Shown here piece after piece: positions 13,601 to 25,538 of a stretch of DNA of 64,000 nucleotides. Made by a program: the position numbers and the translations under genes. The DNA comes from Lates calcarifer (Eukaryota > Chordata > Actinopteri > Centropomidae). The notes beneath the pieces were generated by a model. It was given only the letters and a program-made list of their open reading frames with translations, was not told the origin of the DNA and searched no databases. The stretch is from positions 14,870,763 through 14,934,762 of the forward strand of contig NC_066838.1 of assembly GCF_001640805.2 (NCBI RefSeq), written 5' to 3'. Every line of letters begins with the position of its first letter. The stretch's first letter is position 1.

Positions 13601-15826
13601 TACAGTTGCCTCTGCTGCAGTTGTTTTAATTGTCCCACCCTCCCACTTAATACTAGCCTAAAATGATCTTTACACAGTTCACAGACAGTTCACTTTTCTC
13701 ATCACAAACTGAACTCCAATTCCACCATACTTTAATGAATAATATTCATTATCACAAGAATAAATCTGCAGTGTGCCAGATGTTTGCAGCTGAGCACAGT
13801 TGGTGTGTCTGTTAAGTGCGTTCACACAAAAGACTACCAGAGGAGAAACTCTCACTTCGAGGCACAGTAAATACAGTATGGTTGACCTTGTGTGCTGGGC
13901 CTTTTGTTATGCTCCTGTGATGTGGTGGTAGTGGGGTGGGTGGGGGGGTCTGTGGCAGTGTGAGGGCATTGGTTGGTAGAGCTGGTATTTTTGGACCAGA
14001 GTTTTGACCCTATTAAGCAGATTAATGTGGGCTGGGCAGCTCAGTGCCATAAGCCGAAGGATCTCTTCTGTCAGATCAACACAGATACTAGCAAGCCATC
14101 AGAGATAGGCACACAAACACACACACACACACATAGACAGACACACACATAGAGAAACATACTTCCTGAGTCATATATTTCTTGAATCAATCAGAATGGA
14201 CAGAACAATCAAAATGTTGGTATCAGTGTGTGGAAACTAAACTATATTTAAATCTTGGTTAAGGTTAAGAAACTGAAGCCACTTAGATTAGTAGATTAAT
14301 GGATATTTTGGTATTGAAAAAAAGATTAACTGTTTTCAGTTTTTCAGTTTAAATGCTGATCATTCTCTGGCTGTGAGTATTTGACTCTTTTCTTTGTCAT
14401 ATATGAGCACGAACTAAATATATTTGGTATTTGGATTGTTGGTCAAATAAAACAAGGTATTTGAATACGGTTTTATATTTTTCACTATTTTCTGACATTT
14501 TAAAGACAAAACAGGTAATTGATAAATCTTATTTGAATTAATCAATAATGAAAATAACTGTTGGTTGCACCTTCAGTGATGCCAAAAAAAAAAAAATCCT
14601 TCCCTGTGGTCATGGTAAATGTTTTCACTGAGTGTAAACTGATAATATAGATGTTGTTTATGAACATAAGTCATTGATGACAATGGTCTTTTTCTCCATT
14701 TCCATCATGAATTCCAACTGTTCATGGAGAAATCATACATTTACAAGCACACACACCAGCAAACAAACCTCTGCACACAAAGCCAGTCATTTCTATTCAG
14801 TACAAATGAGCCTTCTATACACATTTTCAAACAGTATTACAGATGGCAATTGAGAGTATATTTTTAATTATCAAACATCTATTATCCGAATAACAGATTT
14901 TCAGAATATCAGAACTCTATCCCTCTCTCTTGAGCTTTTAAATCACTTACTAAAATATGAATTATAAATGCACAATTTGGTAATGCAGTTCTCATAACCA
15001 GAGCCAAACGCTGCTTCTCATTAATGGAGCTAAAAATAGACACAAAATGGACCCTCAATGTACTTCAGTCTGTGGCAGTTATATGAGGTGACACTACACT
15101 GTATGTTTTTATCATATGAGTGTGAGCACACGTGTGTGTGCTTCAGCGTCCTGAAAATGGGCGTGTGCTCTTTTGCCTTCCCTCTCAATTACTAATGATA
15201 AAGCTGCTATGTGAGATAAGTGAGCAAAGATAAAACACACAGACATAATAAGTTTTTAGCTGGGATATTTTCACGCTATTATTTTGGGATTGTTACAGAG
15301 TTACATTTTATCACAAATACTCCAGTATTATAACTCATAAATTACATTTAACTTGCCCATTCATGGACCCTTGCCTCCCTGCATCAATTTAATTCCCAAA
15401 TACTGTTGCTGGGGGACAGCTGTGAGTGTAAATGTGAGAATGATGTGAACATCAATTGGCTGTCTTGTACTGTGTGTCTTGGTGTGTTGGCACTGATTAA
15501 AGATTATTGCAGGAGAAACTTTAGCTTGATTACTACCAACAGCTCAGCCCTGCCCATTGTGAATCAATACTGTAAACATTCACAATTCCAGGAGTGCATT
15601 TTGTATATAATATAGAAAATGTCTGAATATTATTGTTGCTCATATTACTCATCCTTATTCCATATATCTGTCTGGAGCAGATTTGTTGCCTACATGCAGT
15701 CTCCGCGAGGCGTTCACAAGATGTAAGCTGCTGATGCTGACATGGGTGTGTCTGCAGGCTTCAGGCCAAGTCCCAGTGCACAGCAGCTGGGACCAAAAAT
15801 CCTCCCTTGGCCTTTTGACAAGACAG

Positions 15827-15827
<1 letters not shown>

Positions 15828-15857
<30 letters not shown>
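15828..15857. repeat. (CA)15 microsatellite
   Basis: Uninterrupted CA units. Confidence 0.95.
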
Positions 15858-15862
<5 letters not shown>

Positions 15863-17476
15863 AAAAACAGCAAGAACACGAGCACGAGCAAAGTACAGCC
15901 AAAATCAACTCCTAATAAATTTAAAACTTCCTGTGGAGCATCTAAAATTAGCACGTAGCGCACACACAGCATACTGAAAAAACTGGAGGCAAATCCACAG
16001 CTTAACCAGCAGTTATAGACTCCGTTCTCAATCACAGGAATAAATCAACAGATTAAGATGACTTTGGGCTATTTTATTGTGATCTATGTGTCAATCAAAT
16101 GCATTATGAAACTATACTGTACTGTTACTGGACCTGCCTCTCAATTAGTACTAAGTAGAAGTTAACATAAGTGTATAATATTGCCATTTGATTGAATCAG
16201 ACACATAGCCTACTGCCTATGTTTTAGTTTTAAAAAAACAAAACAAAAACAAATATACATAATATGTCGGAGTATGCTCCTCATTATATCTTACTTAAGA
16301 CAAAAACTGAATGTTGCTATTTGGTGCGTCTGGGTTTAAAAAGCAGATGAGCCAGCTCTTGCTGCTTTGACAGGACATCTTCAATTACTGGCACAGAGTT
16401 TGACAAAAAGGTTGATGTGCCAGCATCTGGATGAAGCTGTTGCACATTCAACCATTATCAAGCATAGCTACAGTATACATAAATGTACATGGTACAGCTC
16501 TTTTTTCATGATATATGTCAGGTCATACATTGAAATCTTGCCTTCAAATCGAATTATTTTTCTATTGACAGTGACCAAAAAACTAACCCACTCTTATCAG
16601 ATGAGACATTTTTTTTTACAAAATTCTTTTTGGTGATTGAAAGTACGTGACATCAGTGTTTTGACAAAAAAGCAGCACAAAAATCTCTCTCTGATGCTTA
16701 ATATCCAAAATTGTTCTTACTTTGGCAGAAAATGTGGTGTTCATACAGGAATCCATCACTCACAGTAAAAACCAGATTGAGAAAGTACATTTTCAGGGTC
16801 TTTAAGGAGTCATGTTGTCCTTGGCCTAATGAGATAATGATTCTCTTAATTTTTGAAAACAAGTGTAACTGGACAGAGGACGTGTTATTATCTCTCCCCA
16901 TTGAGAGAATTTTGTCTTTGAGATAAAAGTACTTGTTGCACTGAAAGGTGCTGTCTGTTGTCGAACTTTGTCTTAAGCCCCAGCAGCTAAGAATAACAGA
17001 ACAACTCTAAACCATGTGAGTAGTTCTCTGAAGTCTACGTGATGCCTGTTCCACAAGCAAATGTCACACTGTGTCCCTATCTGCCTAACTCACAAATTTC
17101 CTTTTGAACGTTCATATAAATATCTCCTCATGTTCTTTAACATCTTCGCATCTTAACTGTTGCACATTATTACAGGTTATGTGCTCATGAAGCACAGCCA
17201 AAATGGTTAAATATCATCATTTCATTTTTACACACAAACACACACACACTCATCCACTGCCTACCCAGGTCACCATCCTCTGCCAAACCCCCACCCGCCC
17301 GATCCAACCTGGCATTCCTCTTCCACAGTGGGGGATTAAGCCTGTCTCATTTACAGAAATATGACGTTATTTTTTCAGAAGCCTTTTTTTGTATGCCAGA
17401 TCCAGACGGGTAAAATATGGCCATCTGGTCTGACTCTCTATTACATATCACTAATCTCAAGTGGCATACAAACAAG

Positions 17477-17482
<6 letters not shown>

Positions 17483-17513
<31 letters not shown>
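17483..17513. repeat. (CA)n microsatellite
   Basis: About 15 CA units. Confidence 0.95.
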
Positions 17514-17515
<2 letters not shown>

Positions 17516-18628
17516 TGCCAAAATACACCATGCATATTGAGTGAATCTCCACATCTGCTTAGAAAATAACCATATGACTACTTTTTTGATCCCTAAACAC
17601 ATCTTCTCTCTCAGTAACAGCTTACTAACTTGGACAGACTGATAGTAACAAGTCTGCTAATATATGTATACAAGCTTATGAAAATGTAACCTCTGATGTG
17701 GTCTTAACTTATACAATAGGCTTTGGTTGGTGGTTATCACAAAGATTGTTAACAAAAATAAACCATATTTTAAGAAAAACTACCAAACTACAAACAAACA
17801 CTTTTGGCTTCAGGAAGATTCCTAAATCCCTAAAATCATCTCTGCTCCACCCAGTGCATTATACAGGTTGTTAATGGACTACAAAATGGGGTGTGTGTTA
17901 ATGTCATGACAGATGGGTGGAGGGTGGAGAGTCTTGAGGGGTTCTGGGAAAATGAGGGAGTGGGTGAAACAGTTATTTATTCAAAGAAATCTCAGTTAAG
18001 GGCAATATAATGGGCAGAGCTCTTCACCTGAGGATTTCCATTGTACACATTTAAAAAAAAACATTCTTTTGCAACAACTCAACCTACGTATTACTTTGCA
18101 GAACAAAATCTCACATGAAACACGTACTGTATGATATATTGTTATTATACCTGTTTATATCTATAATAATGTTGGCCTGTTTCAAGAATGCTGAGGTGCT
18201 GGGCTGATTCAATCCTGAACATCTATGAAAACAACTGAGATGGAAAAGGGGAAAAAAAGTGGCATCATAGGACATGATGCTCTAGAAAAAGTACTGAAGT
18301 AAGTGAGCTGTGATTTGGGCAATAAAGGACTTACATGTTTAAACAAATGTTTTTTCAGCAACTCCAACCTTTATAGGCCACACTTAAATTAGTAAGGAAA
18401 AATATAAGAATTTGCCTTGGTGGGATCCTTATTCTCATTTATATAGAGTCGAAAAAAGTTGAAAGAAAGAAAAAAGACGCTGTGATTTCTCTGTTGCTCA
18501 AACGGGAGTAGCGCGACTGTGCAACAGCTGGTTGAATTGAAAATAACAACGAAGAAAAAAAAAACATGGCGAGCGATCACACAGCAACCTGTAGCACTTG
18601 TTGTAACAGACAGAGAGTAAAGTGGCCT

Positions 18629-18810
18629 ACCTTCGGTGCCGCCACGATCCTATAAAAGACGTCCGGGCGTTCTCGGTGAAAGTTTAGCGCTCCGGGCCGT
18701 GCCGGAGGCATGGTTAGTGTGCACTGGATCGACTGACCGCGTCCCCGGGCTGACCGCTCCAACAGCAGGCGCGGCGGAGGTGCCCCGGCCAATCGCCCTG
18801 GGGCCAGATG
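18629..18810 (-). promoter_or_regulatory. CpG-rich block with minus-strand splice donor, candidate kcna10 first exon and promoter
   Basis: The block is strongly CpG-rich against AT-rich flanks. On the minus strand it ends in GAAG|GTAGGC with the GT at 18629-18630, a good donor; an inverted CCAAT box lies near 18789-18793. A short ATG-started frame from 18711 (MPPARPGALNF) runs in phase 0 to the donor, but joined to the kcna10 acceptor it meets a stop within three codons, so it would be an upstream ORF at most. A TATAAAAG on the plus strand at about 18650 leaves open a divergent or plus-strand transcript. Assignment to kcna10, 10.5 kb away, is by strand and position only. Confidence 0.35.
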
Positions 18811-18926
18811 TGAGAGTGATATAACAACAACATGATTACGTTTAATTTGGCCAATTCCCCGCTTTTAAAATCCCTGTTTTTCTTCGTCCTCCAACCCAAA
18901 GCTGTGTCTCTTTATTTCGAGGGGAG

Positions 18927-18928
<2 letters not shown>

Positions 18929-18974
<46 letters not shown>
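18929..18974. repeat. (GA)23 microsatellite
   Basis: Uninterrupted GA run about 120 bases above the 18.6-18.8 kb CpG block; on the minus strand it is a CT tract upstream of the candidate promoter. Confidence 0.95.
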
Positions 18975-18977
<3 letters not shown>

Positions 18978-21588
18978 TAAGGAGATTAAAAAAGGGTTGT
19001 TTCCTAACCTCTGCCAAGCTGCCTCATGCTCTCTTGACCACCATCAGTCATGATAACTTTATCATCTTTCTCATTTTCAATCACAGTTTTCAAGTCTGTC
19101 TCAAAACGATGCTGACATATGGACATTGACAGTGTTATTGATCTGTTTATGTTACTCTTGTCCATGTTGGCTTTGAACAGATCCTTTCCTTGAGTGATTC
19201 CAATTGTTACAGCTGTATGCTCCTCTCCATTCCTCTCTGTAGCTCCGCCCAGGTGCTACCTGATCAGTCATTAATGAATCTCACCTTTCTGTGGATGAAG
19301 TGATTTAAAGCTCCTTCAGCATCAGAAAGGTCTTTTCTGTGGTTGATTTGGATCAGTGGTGGAGTGTTGTGTACCCCATTAAGTGTGGGGCATAATACAA
19401 TATTAAAACATCACAGTCTTTGTCCTTGCTAAAGTCCATCTTAAACTAACATGAGGCCTTAACAGTCTGACACAGACTATACAAGTGAAGTATGTTCCAA
19501 AGTTAGTGTTTTTAGAATGAAGTTTTCAGTTTGTGGATCACTGAAAAGTGCTTTCTAGCTGATCTACATCAGTATCTTATTGGTTTTGGACAGTGGACAG
19601 AAAGGCCCCAGCCAAAGCAGGGTTATGTTTATACAAAACAGTGCTAACTACTGCACCATCATGCCAACTGGGTATTAATGCAAAGTGAGAAATTTAAATA
19701 GCAGCTTACTCCAACACACTGCTGTAACATTGATGGACTCATTATGGAAAAAAGGAGACAAAACAATGCATCATCTTTTTTTATTCCATAGCCTACATTC
19801 CTATTAACCTGTCAGAAATTGGCATCTAACATTACCCACAATGCAATTAAAAAGATAGTCTGATCACAGATTCTGGCATGTTATAGTTGTCATTGCCCAA
19901 CCAGTGACAGAAACCTGAGTTATTCTATGCATGTGCAAACTGCAACTACTTCTTGACACGGGTAAACCTAATCCTAACACTGTCTCTTGCACATGCATAG
20001 GACAAATTGGGTTTCCAGTAGGGATCAAGCAGTGGCTATGCCAGAAGAGAGTAATGTTGCCTTGAGCTGTTAGGATCAAGCAGAGCTGAGGAGAGGGCTG
20101 GAGATACTGACATCTTTCTAACTGCACCTGTTTTTTTTTTTCATATTCAGACTTGTAGTTGTCAGTCCCAGCCAATGCTGCCTCAAATGACATCACTTGA
20201 GGAAATTTATCAGTCATGGTGAAACTCTCTCTGGTCCCTCTAAAGGACTGCACACATTTTGTTTTACACTGGGTATGCAATAGTACTGCCCAAGACTTTG
20301 ATGTATAGAATTGATAGAATTCCCCTTTAAGAGACTGTTTGGAGGATTTCTTGACTGCTTAACTCCACAGAACAAGACTTTTGGATTTTTTCCCCTATCA
20401 TATACACTGACACTGCTTTAAGAAGAGATATTTTCATGGCCAGTATGAACAGGAGGAATGATTACAGTGACCAAAAACTCTTTCAGTGTGTATATGGGGT
20501 GACTGTCATTTCAAAATGGATTTGAAAAATGTAAACCTATCTTTTGAATAATACTTTCTAATCTTGCATTCCTTACAGGCCTTCTACTGTGGACACATCC
20601 ACTTATTGCAAATTCATAAGTAAGTACGGTATATTGTATTTTGTATGAGCCATGCAGGTCAAATGTTAAACTCCCTGTGGTCAAATAAGATCGATTAACT
20701 ACATCGCTAAGTGCAAAATTAATCTCCCATCATCTCTGTTTAAGTGGATGTGTCTGGCACAGATGTTTCCACATACTGACCCCTGGACCTGCGATCAGCC
20801 TCAGACTGAGGAGGAGACACTACTGTTTGGCTCCTGAGCCTGGATCAGTACTGAGTCATATGGGGCACACTCCATAATATGGATAGGCTTCCCTCTGCTG
20901 GATACTGGCAGCACTGCACTTTGGCACACAAACTTCTCTCTTCAGGCCATAAACAGTACAGTGGGGTCAAGTGGTCTCAGACTTTTAGGTCTCACCATAG
21001 GTTTTTGGACAGTCTGGATTTTGCTTATCTTACTTATTGCATTTGTATTCATTATTAGGTCAGTTTTGGACAGTCTCTCAGGTATGGAAGAAAGTGTACT
21101 AATCCCAAGAAACACTGGCTGATTGTGATATATCCCCTGTAATTTTGTTTAAAGAAATTTCCACTAATACTATTTAAAGTAAAACTTGTTTCTCTGCTCA
21201 CTGCTTGAATAATTGGGCTCCATGTGTTTCTACTCAAACAGATGTATGTCCGCAGACTGACACTGCGTTGCCACAGGTCATTTATCTAACATATTAATAC
21301 TGGTAAAATCTGAAATGAAAAGATCAAATTCCAAATGTTTTTTTCAATTGTTAACACCATTCAGTAAGCTTTTTTCTTTTAGACTCAAGTACAGTTAACC
21401 TTATACATACATATTAGGGCAGCGCTGTCACATTTTCCAACCCTAACCCCATCCTTCATATATATTCTGAAGTTTCAAGTCGTAACCCTCTATATACAGT
21501 ACATTAGACATACTCCCAAGCATGCATCTTACTGCTACTTTTCCAGGTTACACAGCAACACAAGTGTGGATAATTCTGACTGTTTATT

Positions 21589-21610
21589 GTGTGTGTGTGT
21601 GTGTGTGTGC
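21589..21610. repeat. (TG)n microsatellite
   Basis: About ten TG units. Confidence 0.9.
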
Positions 21611-22227
21611 GTTTCCATCGTTTCATTCCATATTCATGAGTAGCGCTTGTCTTCTTCCAGGAATCCTAGACTACACGTCTCAACAGGCCTGATCCCCTGC
21701 TCTTTTCTCAGTCACTCACACTTCTTTGTTTTTCCTATTCCTCCCAAAGCTGTCACTGCCAACACTCTGCTCTGCTTTCCCATTAGAGCAACAAAAAATA
21801 GGCCAAAGAGAGTAGGGCTAGGCAACTAGACAAAACAAAGCTGGAGAGAGGATGAGGAAGAAGACAAAGAAAGGGATATCTGGAACTGTGAAATAGGTTT
21901 GATTCTGGTTAAGAATAAATAGCCTCATTATTCTTGGTCATATACACATATTTAATGGTTTGTGAATCATTAAAAGATGTTATAACACTTTTAATAATAA
22001 CATTTTAATTTAAAAAAAGATCTTATAGTCCTCTTTGGTTGAACACAGGACACCAGGCAGATAGAGGGACAGTGAATGAGCTTTTGAGTTTGAGACACAA
22101 TTAGCTACTAAGGCTAAGTAGCCATCAACTGCTAATGCTCTCCAATCACCACCCATTATGTAATCCACTTCTGATGCATATTTGATCAATACACTAAGAG
22201 GTATGAACAAAAGCTAAGAGCCAATCA

Positions 22228-22228
<1 letters not shown>

Positions 22229-22259
<31 letters not shown>

Positions 22260-22265
22260 GTGTGT
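22229..22265. repeat. (TG)n microsatellite with one CG interruption
   Basis: TG run broken by a single CG unit. Confidence 0.9.
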
Positions 22266-22274
22266 ATTTCTATT

Positions 22275-22420
22275 TTAAATGCTACATAGTGAAGACCAAA
22301 AAAAGTATTTTCCCAACATTTTTGGAAAATGAGGACATTCTGGCCGGTCTTCACAACTTCAAAGGGTTGTTTTAGGGTTTGCTTAAAGGGTAGGTAAGGG
22401 GTTGTATGTGTGTGTGTCTA
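22275..22420 (+). repeat. possible interspersed repeat fragment (GAGGACATT...GGTCTTCAC)
   Basis: GAGGACATTCTGGCCGGTCTTCAC followed by CAAAGGGTTGTTTTAGGGTTT resembles a repeat common in fish with GAGGACATTTTGT and GTCCTCAC blocks. A weaker relative is near 50150-50200. The match is from memory and low confidence. Confidence 0.35.
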
Positions 22421-22502
22421 TGTCCAGTGGGCCCATGTGACCACACCTATCATTTCTGTATTTTACAGTGTTGTTGTACAGGTAGAAAATCATTCATATG
22501 AC

Positions 22503-22531
22503 AAAAAAAAAAAAAAAAAAAAAAAAAAAAA
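22503..22531 (+). repeat. poly(A) tract of 29
   Basis: An uninterrupted A29 followed by ACAAACAAAA. It could be the tail of a retroposed element, but no body was recognised upstream beyond the possible repeat at 22275-22420. Confidence 0.9.
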
Positions 22532-23336
22532 CAAACAAAAAAACAAAACTTGAACCTGCAGAAAGACAGACAATACCAACAGGGATTGACAATCAAAGGA
22601 GAAACAGAGAAAAGAACTGGCGACCAGGGGGGATTGTAGAAGATGATTTTTGAGTTTATGAATTATTTATGCAGGGTGGGTATTTTAAGCCCCTTATATC
22701 ATGTCTGTGAGCAATGAGTGGGTGGAGGAACAGACAGAAGAAGAGGAAGTGGGTATCAGTTGCCTGTGTTGTCAGTGTGGTGACTATTACTATACTTAGC
22801 CACACACTCACACACACATAGAAACAGACACACACAACTTTGTCTATTCATATGGTCACATACAAAGAACTGCAAAAAAAATACTTAATATTCATCAACA
22901 CATTTTACCATCAGAGGAGAACATCCCTCTGTCTTCTTGTGAATGGGTTTATTGTGGCATATGGGATATTAGGTTTTTTGGTAGTGATGTGACCGGGCTA
23001 AGGATTTTAGACAGTCCTATGTTATATCTCATGACTCCTTTTTACTGGAATGAAGCAAGAAAACAGAAACTACACTCTTTTGTATACAAAAATGAAAGCA
23101 AAGGAAGAAATATGTGTTACTCACTTCCTTTGTCTGTTTTTTTTTTTTTTACTCATTTCTTTCAGTTCCATTTTTTCTCTTGGATTACACAACAGAAACT
23201 AATGGTTTAGTTTTAGGTTGCCTTCCATCTAATACTTGTGAGTAAAGAGACATTAAACAATTTGTTTAATTTTGACTAAATGGTGACCAAATGATTTCAC
23301 TTCTGTATATGTGGACATAATCATGTCCCTTCATGG

Positions 23337-23350
23337 ACACTAGGTGGCAG
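23337..23350 (+). promoter_or_regulatory. CTCF-like motif, one mismatch
   Basis: ACACTAGGTGGCAG differs from the CTCF core only at the first base. It lies between kcna10 and kcna2 and shares the orientation of the other two sites. Confidence 0.3.
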
Positions 23351-25466
23351 ATAAGTTAACATCAAGGGATTTAATGAATGAAGAGTGAGGTTAACTGACA
23401 ATGACTCAGTTACTCATTGAAAGTTCTATAAAGGCAAAATGTGATCTGCAAACGTTTTTAAGAAAGCAGTCCATCTGTCCACCAAGCCACTAGAAACCCA
23501 CATGTATATGTTTGTCCTTACTGCAATGCAAGGTCACTGCTTGCACGTGACTTAGTTTCACCTCTGTGGGTTATTCATGAAAGCAGCAGGATTCCCTGAT
23601 ATCATGCTGTTGTCAGCCCAGACACACATGTTTGAGTTTTGCAGGACTGTTGCATATTTTCCTTTATACCCAGTCATAGACAGGATTTTTTTTTCTGCAG
23701 CCTACACAGAGGTTGTCATTGTTTGTCATGTGTGAAGTGAAACCGAGTCTCTGTACTTTCAACAATGCTGGTTGCATGTTATTATACAGCAATGTTTATG
23801 CTAAAAAGAGAGCTAGGGGCAATGAAGTGTATTACTTTATTCCCTTATTTTATCATGAATAATTCCTGGAAAATTTTTGTTTTTTTTCTCTGGAGCTCAT
23901 TCCAGAGCTCAGTAGGCTACAGTATGCAGATTACCTTGTTGTGCCTATCAACATCTTACTCTGTGCTTCATGTTTGTTTTGATTCCACAAGCCTAATTTT
24001 GTTGGTAGATAAGCTGACATAAAGACAGATGGAGTACAGTAAAGAAACAGCATGGCTGAAAATATTAACAGCAGTAGGTCCCTTTTATGTTTATGGGGAC
24101 TGCCCCCTTTTCCATGTACTGTATGTCATATGAATGTATTTTTGAATCAGTGTCCTTCTATACAAGACTACAACTGCAGAAATTAGGTGAAATGAAGAAT
24201 TCAGTTTCAAAATTCCTCACGGAATTTCATCAAATGTAATTGATGTTTATACAAACACTTTTACATAATATTGTTTTTAATGTTGAATATCACCTTGTTA
24301 TCACTTAGCTATAAACTGTTTGTTGTACTATAAATGGATCTTCTTAGTTAAGACAATATTGAAGACCCTTGCAGCTCTGTGTTTGGCTGTAAGTAAAGAT
24401 ATATGATGGAGAGCAGCCGACAGAATGTGGGCCAACCCTTTAAATCAATTCAGCTCATTAAACACATTGACAGGTTGGAACTCCCCAGTGGCATTCTTTA
24501 CTAATACGTCCTCCTTCTTGTCTCTTCAAAATCTGGGCAAAATCTCAAAACCCTTCTCCCACTCCACCTCCTCTATTACTCACTCCCTGTTTCAACTATA
24601 AATCATCCCTGCATCTGAATTTTTTTAACCTTTTTGAAAATACTTTATTCCACGCTGCCTTATGTTATTTTTCTTTGAGTTCAACAAATACTACTAGTCC
24701 AAGAAAATATCTTGTTTCTCTGTACACATCATTACCATACACTTCACAGTATACACGATCCACTGGCTGTTACAGCAAGAATGAGGCATTCCCTGCAAAC
24801 ACAAAGGAAACCTACTGCTATTAATAGAAGAGGTAAAAATAGTAGGGGCTTCCACTGTTGGGTTAGGAGTGATGAAAACAGGGCCACCCCTCCTCCACAC
24901 ATAGACAATACATATAAATGTTCAGAAGTGCTCACAGTACCCATCTAGGTTCCCCCTATGGAACCTGGTGTGCTATAAAGAAAGTACAGGATGACAGGTC
25001 CATTAACTGGGTTGCATATTAGGTTATAAATCAGGTCATACTGCAATGGGCAAATGTTCACAGCATGTGAGCCATTCACTTGGTCTATTGGGTATTGCCT
25101 CATATGACACACAAACACAAGTGCACTTGTGTCCATCAAAATGACAGGCCTTGGAATAGGGAAACCCATAGGTAATATATGAATTTCATTATTTTCTTGT
25201 GACCACGTTAAATCATTTCATAAACGTATAAAATAAAAACAGTAAGTCAGGACGAGGACTGGGAACAACCTCACACACATTGTAAGACAGGACAAACCAC
25301 AGATGTGTGATATAGTTGGAATACTGGCTGTCTGTCTTGAACTTGAGCAAAGATCATGTTTAATACATACAGTAGCTAATCAAACAATCAGTGGCCCAAT
25401 ACCCATCAGTTACTTTGAAGGCTGCCTTGGAAAGCTGCCTTTCTGTCCTTAGTTGACATACACAGC

Positions 25467-25538
25467 GTCTCGAGATAACTTCTGTTGTGAATTGCGCTAT
25501 ATAAATAAATTTGACTTGACTTTGACTTGACTTGACTA
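25467..25538 (+). mobile_element. short non-LTR or SINE tail with TTGAC tandem
   Basis: It shares GAGATAACTTCTGTTGTGA and GCGCTATATAAATAAA with the element at 1160-1380 but ends in TTGAC units instead of TTGAA units. It is a heavily 5'-truncated copy of a related family. Confidence 0.6.

Larger units (their letters stand above)
8171..18620. other. long non-coding stretch upstream of kcna10, probably its 5' intron
   Basis: No coding exon recognised on either strand. It holds CA/TG and GA microsatellites, an A-run at about 10273-10290 and a G-rich stretch at 13933-13948 with quadruplex potential. If the 18629 donor and 8155 acceptor are used, it is a kcna10 intron. Confidence 0.4.
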
